From assembly GCF_001700965.1 (NCBI RefSeq), contig NZ_CP016756.1:1922001-1986000 (forward strand): a DNA stretch of 64,000 nucleotides. The letters are read 5' to 3'. The DNA comes from Stenotrophomonas nitritireducens. GTDB lineage: Bacteria > Pseudomonadota > Gammaproteobacteria > Xanthomonadales > Xanthomonadaceae. Below the pieces are notes generated by a model. That model ran no database searches, was not told the DNA's origin, and saw only the letters and a list, made by a program, of their open reading frames with translations. The translations under genes and the position numbers were made by a program. Shown piece by piece: positions 20,069 through 29,313 of the stretch (positions are counted from its first letter, which is position 1; each line of letters opens with the position of its first letter).

Positions 20069-22528
20069 TCACGACTGACGGAAGCCAAGGAGCCTCAGCG
20101 CATTGAATACAACCAACAAGGTTGAACCTTCATGCACTGCCACAGCCGGTCCAATGCCAAGACCTAGGATGGTCGCAGGAACCAACAACGCTACGACGCC
20201 CAGGCTCACATACACGTTCTGACGGATCACCCGTTTCGTGCGTCGACTAAGCGCTACAGAGAATGCAACCTGTCTCAAATCCTCAGACATAAGCGCGACG
20301 TCGGCAGTCTCCAGCGCTACGTCCGAAGAGGCGGCACCCATTGCAATTCCGACGCTGGCACTAGCCATTGCGGGTGCGTCATTCACACCGTCGCCGACCA
20401 TTGCCACTCGCTCCGTCTCCTTCAACTGACGTATTGCCTTCACCTTGTCGTCAGGCATGAGATTTCCCCATGCCTCGTTTAGACCCACGTCCGTTGCCAC
20501 GGCTTGAGCTACAGTCTGGTGGTCGCCAGAGATCATGATCATTCGTTGGATGCCCAAGCGCCTTAGCTTGTCCAGGGCTTCACGCGCCTCTGGCCGGGGC
20601 GTATCCATAAGGCCGATGACACCTAGGTCGCGATCACCTAGGCGAACGGCCATCGTGGTTCTGCCGGCGTTACGGAGCTCCTCAATGGCAGACTCCGCAC
20701 CCGCGGATAGAGCGCCAATGCCGTCGTTACCGAACATTTCTGCCTTTCCTATCCACACGTCAATGCCGTTCACCTTCGCCTGAACGCCTCTTCCAGCGAA
20801 GTTAGCGAGGTCTGTCGCTACCATGACCGGTCCATCGCCCAGGCGAGTATTACCATCTCGAACGATAGCTGCGGCCAAAGGGTGGTCACTTAAAGCCTCG
20901 ACGGCGACGGCAACGTGAAGCAGTTCCTGCTCTGTCGTTCCCTGCATCACTTTGATGTCGGTAATTCGCGGCTTGCCTTCAGTGAGCGTTCCAGTCTTGT
21001 CGAACGCGATGGCACGGACCATGCCCAGCTCCTCCAGTGGTGCGCCACCCTTGATGAGTACGCCACCTCGCGCAGCTCGCGCAATTCCCGCTAGAACCGC
21101 GCTTGGAGTCGCGATTGCCAGTGCGCAAGGGCTTGCCGCTACAAGTACCGCCATCGCTCGATAGAAGCTGTCGCGGAATGGCTCATCGATCACGATCCAT
21201 GAGAAAAGTAACAGCACGGCCAAGATCAGAACAGCGGGAACGAATACCCTCTCAAACTTGTCTGTGAAGCGCTGCGTTGGCGATTTCCTGGTTTCGGCTT
21301 CGCTCACCATCTTGACGACGCGGGCCAGTGCCGATTCGCCTGATCGACGCGTGACTTCAACCTCCAGGGCGCCGGAGCCATTGATAGTGCCGGCGAAAAC
21401 ACGTGACTCCATTACCACCGAATCAGGTCGATCCCGTGCTAGAGCAGCGTCATTGACTGCCAGCTTATCAACCGGGATGCTTTCCCCGGTGACAGGGGCT
21501 TGGTCAACGCTGCTAGCCCCTTTGATAACGAATCCGTCCGCCGGCATCCGGTCATTGGGACGTACGACCACCACATCTCCAGGTATCAACGATTCAACCT
21601 GGACTTCCACGACCTGCCCATTCCTCAGCACCCTGGCAGTTTCTGGGGCAAGCTTGGCGAGAGCTTCTATCGCACGTTTAGCCCGGCCCATCGCGTAGTG
21701 TTCAAGGGCGTGACCGAGACTGAAGAGGAACAGAAGCAAGGCGCCTTCGGCCCATGCGCCGAGCGCGGCTGCGCCTGCCGCTGCAACCAGCATCAGCGTA
21801 TCGATCTCAAAGCGCTTCAGCTTGATGTTCCCGATCGCCTCGCCAAGCGTGAACCAGCCGCCAAAGACGTAGGCTGCTACGTAAAACGCTGTGGGGATCC
21901 AGGGCGTTTGGGTCAACCCAAGCTTTTCAATCGCAAATCCCACGATCAGGAGCAGGCCGCAAGCAAGTGAGAAGATCAGCTCACTATTGCCACCTAGCGT
22001 GCCCCCGTGGGAATGACCGGGGTCCTGTCGGTCCTTGTGATCGTGTCCTTCGTGCTGATCCTTCAAATCTCCCCTCGGACTCGGTGGCTCTTGCGCTACA
22101 CCCAGCGCCTCAAGCTTCGCTCTCAGCTCCGCCTCGCCTGTCTTGGCTCTCTCGTACTCGATGCTTATGCCACCAGCTGGGCTGGTGGTGGCTTCAATGA
22201 CGCCTGGTACGGCCTGCACTTGCGCCGCAATTGTCCTTGCCTTTCGTGCGTGAACGGCCGAACCAAGCTCCAAGAAAAGGTGGCCATACCGATCACCCAA
22301 CTCAATGCCCACGGATGCCGCCACCTCTCGCACTCGCTGAAGCGAGACGATCTCGGGGTCGTAATGAATGCAGAGCGTTCCGAGAGCTTCGTCGCTACCC
22401 TCGCGAATGTGCACGCGCGATACTCCCTCCATGTCCTGAAGACCAGCGACCAGCCTCTGGACGCAGCTGTCGTCCCGAGAGACACCTGGGAGTATTACTG
22501 GCAGTTCGAGTTCTGTGGTCAGGTTCAT
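20069..22528 (-). CDS. P1B-type heavy-metal ATPase (SPC motif, CzcP/ZntA-like)
   Basis: 819 residues. The N-terminal 200 residues hold two degenerate metal-binding-like domains and a His-rich linker (HEGHDHKDRQDPGHSHGG). The core has the TGES actuator loop, the membrane metal site ASPCALAIATP, the phosphorylation site DKTGTLT and the GDGVNDAP hinge. The SPC signature, rather than CPC, places it in the P1B-4-like group that exports Co, Zn or Cd, as CzcP does. It exports metal from cytoplasm to periplasm, where CzcCBA can pass it outward. Part of the minus-strand czc region. Confidence 0.88.
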   Translation of the reverse strand: MNLTTELELPVILPGVSRDDSCVQRLVAGLQDMEGVSRVHIREGSDEALGTLCIHYDPEIVSLQRVREVAASVGIELGDRYGHLFLELGSAVHARKARTIAAQVQAVPGVIEATTSPAGGISIEYERAKTGEAELRAKLEALGVAQEPPSPRGDLKDQHEGHDHKDRQDPGHSHGGTLGGNSELIFSLACGLLLIVGFAIEKLGLTQTPWIPTAFYVAAYVFGGWFTLGEAIGNIKLKRFEIDTLMLVAAAGAAALGAWAEGALLLFLFSLGHALEHYAMGRAKRAIEALAKLAPETARVLRNGQVVEVQVESLIPGDVVVVRPNDRMPADGFVIKGASSVDQAPVTGESIPVDKLAVNDAALARDRPDSVVMESRVFAGTINGSGALEVEVTRRSGESALARVVKMVSEAETRKSPTQRFTDKFERVFVPAVLILAVLLLFSWIVIDEPFRDSFYRAMAVLVAASPCALAIATPSAVLAGIARAARGGVLIKGGAPLEELGMVRAIAFDKTGTLTEGKPRITDIKVMQGTTEQELLHVAVAVEALSDHPLAAAIVRDGNTRLGDGPVMVATDLANFAGRGVQAKVNGIDVWIGKAEMFGNDGIGALSAGAESAIEELRNAGRTTMAVRLGDRDLGVIGLMDTPRPEAREALDKLRRLGIQRMIMISGDHQTVAQAVATDVGLNEAWGNLMPDDKVKAIRQLKETERVAMVGDGVNDAPAMASASVGIAMGAASSDVALETADVALMSEDLRQVAFSVALSRRTKRVIRQNVYVSLGVVALLVPATILGLGIGPAVAVHEGSTLLVVFNALRLLGFRQS

Positions 22529-22606
22529 TTGTTCCCTCCAACGTCATAAAAATGGAACGGGAAGTCCGGCAGGCAGATGCTCTGCCGGGCCCAAACACTC
22601 CATCAT

Positions 22607-25600
22607 TCAGTGGACAGTTTCCGGTTGCCCTTTCGGGCCTGCCTTGGCCAAGCGTCCCGCAAATGTCGGCAGCACAAGAAGTGTTAGCACTGTTGCGGTC
22701 AACAGGCCGCCAATGACCACCGTGGCGAGAGGCTTCTGCACCTCAGCACCAGATCCACTCGCAATAGCCATTGGAATGAAGCCAACGATCGCCACCAGCG
22801 CGGTGGTCACCACCGCGCGAATTCGGCTGCCGGCACCGTTCATTGCAGCGATCAATGGACTGTCACCTGCATCAAGCCTCTCTCTGATGGCTTGCATGAG
22901 CACCAATCCATTCAGGGTCGCAACACCCGATACCGCGATGAATCCGACGGCGGCAGATACCGAGAACGGCATACCACGCACCAGCAACGCGAGAATTCCG
23001 CCAACCAGGGCCAGTGGGACGCAGGTGAACACCAGGCCCGCCTCCTTTGCGCTGCCCAATGCCATGAACAGCAGGCTGCCGATCAATAGGAAGACAATCG
23101 GAACAACTGTCATGAGTCGCTTTTCAGCCCGCTGCAAGTTCTCGAACTGACCTCCCCACGTCATGTGGGCGCCCGGCGGAAGCTGTACGTCCTTCACCGC
23201 CGCCTGGGCCTCTCCAACAAACCCGCCCAAGTCACGACCGCGAACATTTGCCTGCACCACCACACGACGGCTTCCATTGTTTCGACTGATCTGGTTCGGC
23301 CCCTCGCTGATCTCAATGCGTGCGACAGAGGAGAGCGGCACGATGCCCCCAGTTGGAGTTGCAATCGGCAGTGACGCGAGCTGATCGGGGTCATTGCGTG
23401 CATCGTCGCCGAGGCGCACAACAACATCGAACCGGCGGTCGCCCTCGAAGATCTTGCCTGCCGCAGCGCCGCCAATACCGGTTGAAAGCGCGTCGCTCAC
23501 GTCCGCTGCCGTGAGGCCATACTGCGCAGCTGCAAGATGATCGATTGCCACATTGAGCGTGGGCAGGCCGGAAATCTGTTCAACACGGACATCCGCTGAG
23601 CCCTGGACATTCCTCAGCTTCAGCGCGACCTGATCGGCAACAGCTTGCAGTTGCTCGAAGTTGTCGCCGTAGATCATGACGGCCAGGTCCGTACGCACGC
23701 CTGAGATCAGCTCATTGAAGCGCAGCTCGATGGGCTGGCTGAATTCAAAGCTGTTGCCTATCTGCGAGGCGGCGATCTTCTCAAACCTTGCAATCAGATC
23801 CTCCTTGCTCAGGGAAGAGTCTGGCCACTCCTTTCTCGGTTTAAGTACGATCACACTGTCGGAGATGTTGGTCGGCATGGGGTCGATAGCTGCTTCTGCA
23901 GTACCGGTCCGCGAGAAGACCGTCACAACCTCTGGTTCAGCAGCAATGGCCTTCTCCAGCGCCAATTGCATAGCCAACGATTGCTCAAGCGACGTCGATG
24001 GCACACGCAACGCTTGCATAGCGAGATTTCCCTCATCAAGCGTTGGCATGAACTCTCGACCCAGCATCGTAAAGCCGACCACGCCCATCGCGAGCATCAA
24101 AATGGCGCCAGCGAACACTGCCTTGGGCCTACGAATCGCCGCTTGGATCGCCGGTTCAATACGGCCGCGCAGGACGCGGATGATGGCAGTCTCATGTTCT
24201 TCGTCTTGGTCGCTCTCGTGCCCCTCCTTGTTCGCGTGGAGCTTGGGCTCCCTGACCAACAGGGCAGCCATCGCCGGTACAAAGGTGAACGAGAAGATAA
24301 ACGCGCCAACGAGGGCGAGCATGAAGGTGGCGGCCATCGGTTGGAACGTCTTGCCCTCCACACCTTCCAGCGTAAGGATCGGTGCGAACACCAACAGGAT
24401 GATCACCTGGCCGAAGGCTGCAGGGCGCGCCATTTTCCTCGCCGAGTCGGCGGCCACACGCAGTCGCTCCATGGCATTGAGGGGTCGGCCGAGTTCCGCA
24501 CGCCGCTTGCCAAGCATCAGCAGGGTGGACTCGATCACAATTACCGCGCCATCCACAAGGATGCCGAAGTCCAGCGCACCCAAACTCATGAGGTTGCCGC
24601 TGATGCCGAACTTGTTCATGCCGATAACAGCGAACAGGAACGACAGCGGAATGACCAATGCGGTGATGGCTGCCGCACGCAGGTTGCCCAGGAGCAGGAA
24701 CAGCACAACTACGACCAGCAGGGCACCTTCGGTCAGGTTCTTGGCGACAGTCTTGACAGTGGAGTTAACCAGCACACTACGGTCCAGCACTGGCTCTGCG
24801 AAGATATCGGCGGGCAGAGATTCATTGACCTGTGCCAGGCGCTCAGCTGCAGCTTGAGCGACGGTGCGGCTGTTGCCGCCGGCGATCATCAGTGCCGTGC
24901 CCAGTACCGCCTCATGACCATTTCGGCTAGCTGCACCAAGCCGTGGGGCGCGCCCCATACCGACCTCGGCAACATCGGCCACCCGGATGACCACACCGTC
25001 CTTGGTGGCCACCGGCGACTGAGCCAAGTCGTCGGTCGTCAGGGCAAGGCCGTCTGCCCTAACGACCAGGCCTTCGCCCGCACGCTGGACGAAACCCGCG
25101 CCAGCCTGGACGTTGGAGCGTTCCAGTGCTTGGACCAGATCGGCCAGACCCAAGTTGTATGCCGCCAGTCGAGCGCTGTCGGGGTAGATGCCGTATTCCT
25201 TGACGTACCCACCCACCGTATCAACACCGGCCAGGCCGGGGCTGGAGCGCATCTGTGGTGCGATGATCCAGTCCTGGACAGTACGCAGGTACGTTGCGCG
25301 CTCCTGGGCGGTTCCAAGACGATCGCCCTCTGGTGTCAGGTAGACCTCACCCTCTTGCCAGCCAGCCTGGCCGGGCTTGGCCAGCTTCTTGGGGTCGAAT
25401 GGCTTGAAGTCCACCGTCCACATGAGAACCTCGCCCAGCCCGGTTGTAACCGGGGAGAGCATGGGGGACACGCCCTCGGGCAGATCTCCGGCAGCCTCCC
25501 GCATCCGCTCTGCCACCTGCTGGCGGGCGAAATAGATGTCGGTCTGATCAGTGAAGATCGCGGTGACCTGAGAGAAGCCATTGCGTGATAGGGAGCGAGT

Positions 25601-25843
25601 GGTGTTCAGACCTGGGATGCCGGCCAAGGCCGTCTCCAGAGGATAGGTGACCTGGCGTTCAATCTGCTCCGGAGTAAGGGCAGGTGCGATGGTATTGATC
25701 TGAACCTGGCGGTTGGTGATATCTGGTACAGCATCGACTGGCAGCTTGCTCAGTTGGAACAAGCCAAAGCAGGCAATCGAAGCAGCCAGAAACACCACGA
25801 GCCAACGGAACTTGACCGCTGCTTCAATGATGATCTTGAACAT
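22607..25843 (-). CDS. czcA: CzcA-type heavy-metal RND efflux pump
   Basis: 1078 residues with the RND layout: first membrane helix after M-F-K-I-I-I-E-A-A, two large periplasmic loops, and the proton-relay helix LDFGILVDGAVIVIE. The D-F-G-x-x-V-D-G signature marks the HME1 group that moves Zn, Co, Cd or Ni. It forms the inner membrane pump of the tripartite CzcCBA complex. Separated by 15 bp from czcB. The His-rich loop near 24190-24240 (A-N-K-E-G-H-E-S-D-Q-D-E-E-H) fits metal handling. Confidence 0.94.
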   Translation of the reverse strand: MFKIIIEAAVKFRWLVVFLAASIACFGLFQLSKLPVDAVPDITNRQVQINTIAPALTPEQIERQVTYPLETALAGIPGLNTTRSLSRNGFSQVTAIFTDQTDIYFARQQVAERMREAAGDLPEGVSPMLSPVTTGLGEVLMWTVDFKPFDPKKLAKPGQAGWQEGEVYLTPEGDRLGTAQERATYLRTVQDWIIAPQMRSSPGLAGVDTVGGYVKEYGIYPDSARLAAYNLGLADLVQALERSNVQAGAGFVQRAGEGLVVRADGLALTTDDLAQSPVATKDGVVIRVADVAEVGMGRAPRLGAASRNGHEAVLGTALMIAGGNSRTVAQAAAERLAQVNESLPADIFAEPVLDRSVLVNSTVKTVAKNLTEGALLVVVVLFLLLGNLRAAAITALVIPLSFLFAVIGMNKFGISGNLMSLGALDFGILVDGAVIVIESTLLMLGKRRAELGRPLNAMERLRVAADSARKMARPAAFGQVIILLVFAPILTLEGVEGKTFQPMAATFMLALVGAFIFSFTFVPAMAALLVREPKLHANKEGHESDQDEEHETAIIRVLRGRIEPAIQAAIRRPKAVFAGAILMLAMGVVGFTMLGREFMPTLDEGNLAMQALRVPSTSLEQSLAMQLALEKAIAAEPEVVTVFSRTGTAEAAIDPMPTNISDSVIVLKPRKEWPDSSLSKEDLIARFEKIAASQIGNSFEFSQPIELRFNELISGVRTDLAVMIYGDNFEQLQAVADQVALKLRNVQGSADVRVEQISGLPTLNVAIDHLAAAQYGLTAADVSDALSTGIGGAAAGKIFEGDRRFDVVVRLGDDARNDPDQLASLPIATPTGGIVPLSSVARIEISEGPNQISRNNGSRRVVVQANVRGRDLGGFVGEAQAAVKDVQLPPGAHMTWGGQFENLQRAEKRLMTVVPIVFLLIGSLLFMALGSAKEAGLVFTCVPLALVGGILALLVRGMPFSVSAAVGFIAVSGVATLNGLVLMQAIRERLDAGDSPLIAAMNGAGSRIRAVVTTALVAIVGFIPMAIASGSGAEVQKPLATVVIGGLLTATVLTLLVLPTFAGRLAKAGPKGQPETVH

Positions 25844-25858
25844 GGTGTATGAGTTCCC

Positions 25859-27111
25859 TTAGTGGCCGTGCTCGGCTTCGCCCTTGGCCAGTTCGGCTTT
25901 GAGCAGGAAGGCATTGGCGCCTACGAGGCGCTCACTACCTGTCAGGCCGTTAAGGATTTCGATTCGATTACCTGCACGACGACCAGCGAGTACCGGCGTA
26001 GCCTGGAAACCACCCTGGACGGCAACGAAGACAACACTTCTGCCATCAACGCTTTGGACCGCATCCGCCGGCACACTCATACCTTCAGCGGCACTATCGG
26101 CGATGATGACGGCCGAAACGGGGGAGCCGGCCGGTGGCAACTTCTCCGAAATTGGTTTGGCGCGAATGGTCGCGGTGCCTCCCTGCTGCATCACATTCGC
26201 AGCGGCGGCAATCACCTCAGCTTCGAAGCTTCCGCCCGGGCCAGTCACTTCCAGCTTCATTCCGGGCACCGCGAGAGTGGCCAGTGCTGGCGGTGCAGTG
26301 AATACGAGTTCATTCATGTCCGGATTGGAAACCTCCGCAACAAGCGTTCCAGCTGAGACGACACCACCGGGCGTCACTTGGACGTTGCCAACCACGCCAG
26401 CGACAGGACTGGAGATTGTCACCCGGCCGGAACTGTCCGGAGATCCACTGGCCGCTACCTGTGCACGTGCAGCACTAGCGGCGGCATCAGCGGCCAAAGA
26501 GCGCGCGCGCGAGGCCTCCAGCTCCTGGCGAGCCACTACGCCCTGCTCGACAAGAGACTTGTCGCGGCCGTAGGCCAGGCGAATGGCTTCGGCCTCCGCC
26601 GCAGCGGCAGTGGCGGCGGCTTTGAAGGTCGCAGCTTCTCCACTGACAATGATCACCAGGGGCTGGTTGCTCTTGACGGCTGTACCCGGCGCAACAAGCA
26701 CGCGCTCAACGCGGCCGGTGACCGTTGAGGCGATGGCAGCACGCCCCCGATGGCCGGCTCGACGCGACCTGCAAGGCGGGTCGATGCGCCACCGCCGCGG
26801 CCGACAGCCACCACGCCGATGCCAGATGCCTTGATCTGGTCAGGCGTCAGCTTGACTACACCTTCCTCGGACTCCTCTTCGCCATGTTCGCCATCACCAT
26901 CACCTTCACTGTGCGCCTCGGCGGAGCCCGGCTTTGCGTCAGCTGCGTGATCGTCGTGACCATCATCCTTTCCAGCCGGCTTTTCTGCCTCCGTACCGGT
27001 GGATTTGGCATCCTCCTGCGCCCCGCCACTGCATGAGGTCAGCGCGCCGGTCATCATCAAGGTAGCCAGCAGCGTCGCTCCGATGAGCGTCTTGTTTCCG
27101 TACTTGTTCAT
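25859..27111 (-). pseudogene. czcB: czcB membrane-fusion protein gene with a one-base frameshift
   Basis: The N-terminal frame (27111 down to about 26745) gives a lipobox (A-L-T-S-C), a His/Asp-rich stretch (DDGHDDHAAD) and GRVEPAIGG. The rest, from about 26745 to 25859, continues in another frame (RVERVLVAPGTAVKSN, later GRVTISSPVAGVVGNVQVTPGG), giving a normal CzcB adaptor of about 415 residues. The break lies at the run of five C at 26744-26748; one extra base there reads I-G-G-R-A-A-I-A-S and restores the frame. It may be a real null or a homopolymer base-call error. Without CzcB the tripartite pump would not assemble. Confidence 0.85.
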
Positions 27112-28361
27112 TTTGCCTCCACAAACGGTGCGCGCCCTTCAAGGCGGGCGAGGTCGATTTCTGCTGCCACCCGGCTAAGACGGGCATCCACAGCACTGCC
27201 ACGCGCAGCGATCAGGGTTGATCGCGTGCTGCGCAGCTCCAATTGCGATATACGACCTGCCTCAAATCCGATGCGGGCCAGCCGATAGGCTTCATCTGCG
27301 GCCTGTACGCTTTCATCCGCTGCTCGTGCGCGGCTGTTGGATGCCTTGAGACTCGCTACCGCTCCCAAACGGGCCGCCTCACTGTCACGCCTCTGAGCCT
27401 CCAGAACCGCTTCGGCAGCACGTTGTTCCGCATAGGCCGCCTGGATCGCACCGCGGTTACGATCGAATAGGGGGATCGAAAGGCTGATGCCCACGTTGTA
27501 AGCTTGGTCGCCCGCTTGGCGGAAGCGCGTCTGAGCCACGGATGCACTCAGTTGTGGCAACGCACGCTTGCGCTCAACATCGATAAGGCGGCCGGAGGCG
27601 TCCGCTTCGGCTTGGGCGATACGAACGGCAAGCGGGGCGGCCTCATTGTCAATTGGGTGAGAGGGCACTCGGTCAAGCAGGCTTTCGCCGATGTCGGTCA
27701 GCGGGCTGTCCACTAAGGACACCCCGGCTAGGCGAGCAAGCGCCGCATCCCGGTAGGCCTCGGCCTCATCTAGGCTGGCCTTTGCATTGGCGACCTCGCT
27801 CCGTGCCTGCACACCGCGCAGGTTGGGCTCACGTCCCTCGCTGACCATCGCAGCTACCGCCTTGGCGTCCTGTTCAATCAAGGCCAATGCCTCGCTGGCC
27901 AACTCATATCGGCGCAGCGCAGCCTCTGCTTCGGCGTATGTCGCAGCCAGGCGACCCGCTGCGTCACTGCGCATCAGATCACCCCGCAAGCCTGCAGCCC
28001 CAGCCTCCGCACGCGCGGCGCGCACTCGGGCCCCTCGTTGACCCCAAATCTCCAGCGGCTGGGAGAGGGTGACAATGCTGTCAGCGTTTGAGAAACCTTT
28101 GTAGGGACCAGTGCCGTAGGCGTTCTCCGCTTCGATGGAGACCGTCGGATTGGGCAGTGCCCGAGCCTGTTGTACCCGCGCCTCGGCTGCCTCAGCCAGC
28201 GCGACGCCTTGGACCGTCGCAGGCATCTGGTTCAAGCGAGAAAGCAACGATTCGTAAGATGGTGCAGTTTGAGCAGCTACATGCCCGGTTGGCACCAACG
28301 CCAGCAGAACAGCGACAGCCAACCCGGTCGCTGAAAGCGACCGACCCGTCAAAATCGACAT
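27108..28361 (-). CDS. czcC: CzcC-type outer membrane efflux protein
   Basis: 417 residues: cleavable signal peptide (A-L-V-P-T-G-H-V-A-A-Q), then the paired coiled-coil repeats of the TolC/OEP fold, with heptad-rich helices such as RVQQARALPNPTVSIEAEN and the equivalent second half. It is the outer membrane channel for CzcBA. Its stop overlaps the czcB start by 4 bp (ATGA), and a czcI-like gene precedes it. Confidence 0.9.
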   Translation of the reverse strand: MSILTGRSLSATGLAVAVLLALVPTGHVAAQTAPSYESLLSRLNQMPATVQGVALAEAAEARVQQARALPNPTVSIEAENAYGTGPYKGFSNADSIVTLSQPLEIWGQRGARVRAARAEAGAAGLRGDLMRSDAAGRLAATYAEAEAALRRYELASEALALIEQDAKAVAAMVSEGREPNLRGVQARSEVANAKASLDEAEAYRDAALARLAGVSLVDSPLTDIGESLLDRVPSHPIDNEAAPLAVRIAQAEADASGRLIDVERKRALPQLSASVAQTRFRQAGDQAYNVGISLSIPLFDRNRGAIQAAYAEQRAAEAVLEAQRRDSEAARLGAVASLKASNSRARAADESVQAADEAYRLARIGFEAGRISQLELRSTRSTLIAARGSAVDARLSRVAAEIDLARLEGRAPFVEAK

Positions 28362-28417
28362 AAAAACTCCCGTAAATTATCTGAGCGAACTACCCGCAAA
28401 TGCGGGGCAGAGCCAGA

Positions 28418-28765
28418 TCAGATACGGGGGGGGCGCATGGGTCCGTCGAGTCGGAGGGCGTAGACGTCCCCGTGCTCGGTACTGTGCAGCGAAATCCGGC
28501 CATCGGCGAACAGATCGTCGTGACCGGCAGCTGGGAGGCTTGCCGTTGAATGGTGGCAATGCCCATGGCCACAGGCATCGGCACTGGACGAATCCTTGCT
28601 CTTGCTCGACTCGGAGTCTGAATCACTTTGCAAGGCGTGCACATCGCCCACGCTGACCGTCGCTTCTTGCGCGCACGCCAATGCCTCGGCCACAGGCACG
28701 ACCACGAACGCCGCCAAAAGCAGCAGCATCAGGTATATACGAATAGCAGGCAGAGAGCGACGCAT
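28418..28765 (-). CDS. CzcI-like small periplasmic His-rich protein
   Basis: 115 residues: N-terminal hydrophobic signal (IYLMLLLLAAFVVVPVAEA, probable cleavage after A-L-A), an acidic/Ser stretch, a Cys-His cluster D-A-C-G-H-G-H-C-H-H, and the C-terminal P-P-R-I. CzcI/NccX proteins are small periplasmic proteins encoded just before czcC and thought to modulate expression of the pump. Position and composition match; no alignment was made. A diverged paralogue with the same cluster is at 31586-31906. Confidence 0.65.
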   Translation of the reverse strand: MRRSLPAIRIYLMLLLLAAFVVVPVAEALACAQEATVSVGDVHALQSDSDSESSKSKDSSSADACGHGHCHHSTASLPAAGHDDLFADGRISLHSTEHGDVYALRLDGPMRPPRI

Positions 28766-28870
28766 TGGGAAAGGTTAGCAACCTCTTTTGGACGGATACA
28801 ATTACATAAAAACACTACGGTGGCTGTGCTTGAACGCACCCTAGCCCCGTTCAGGTCGGGACCCAGGGAA

Positions 28871-29242
28871 TCAACCCACAAGGATAACGGCCCATGTGAG
28901 GGCGACATTGCAAAGAGCCACGAACACCGCAGCCGACCCCATGTCCTTCGCACGACCAGCCAGCTCATGGATTTCTGGGCCATACCGTTCGATCACTGCC
29001 TCGATAGCGGAGTTCAGCAGCTCGAATGCCAAAACGAACAGTACGCTCCCCATGAGAAGCACTCGCTCTACCCCTGAGTTGCCGAAAAAGATAGCTGTAG
29101 GTAATGCCACCGCGGCCATAACAACTTCCAACCGAAACGACGATTCATGCAGCCAAGCTGATCTCAGCCCCTGGAGAGACCAGCGAAGCGCCTCAAAGAC
29201 GCGCGCAATGCTCCGCGGACGATGACCGTACATATCTGCCAC
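28871..29242 (-). CDS. dgkA: Diacylglycerol kinase
   Basis: 123 residues, matching the roughly 120-residue DgkA family: an amphipathic N-terminus, three membrane helices and the catalytic segment FELLNSAIEAVIERYG with KDMGSAAVFVAL after it. It phosphorylates diacylglycerol, the by-product of phosphoethanolamine transfer from phosphatidylethanolamine. The GTG at 29242 is chosen because AAGGAAA lies 7 nt before it and the length then matches E. coli DgkA; an ATG at 29233 or 29269 is possible. It follows the eptA-like gene on the same strand. Confidence 0.85.
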   Translation of the reverse strand: MADMYGHRPRSIARVFEALRWSLQGLRSAWLHESSFRLEVVMAAVALPTAIFFGNSGVERVLLMGSVLFVLAFELLNSAIEAVIERYGPEIHELAGRAKDMGSAAVFVALCNVALTWAVILVG

Positions 29243-29313
29243 TTCGATGTTTCCTTCTTTTGGGCCCAAGAGACGCTCACGGGTCTTCCAACAGCGATAC
29301 TCGCCGTGGTCGG

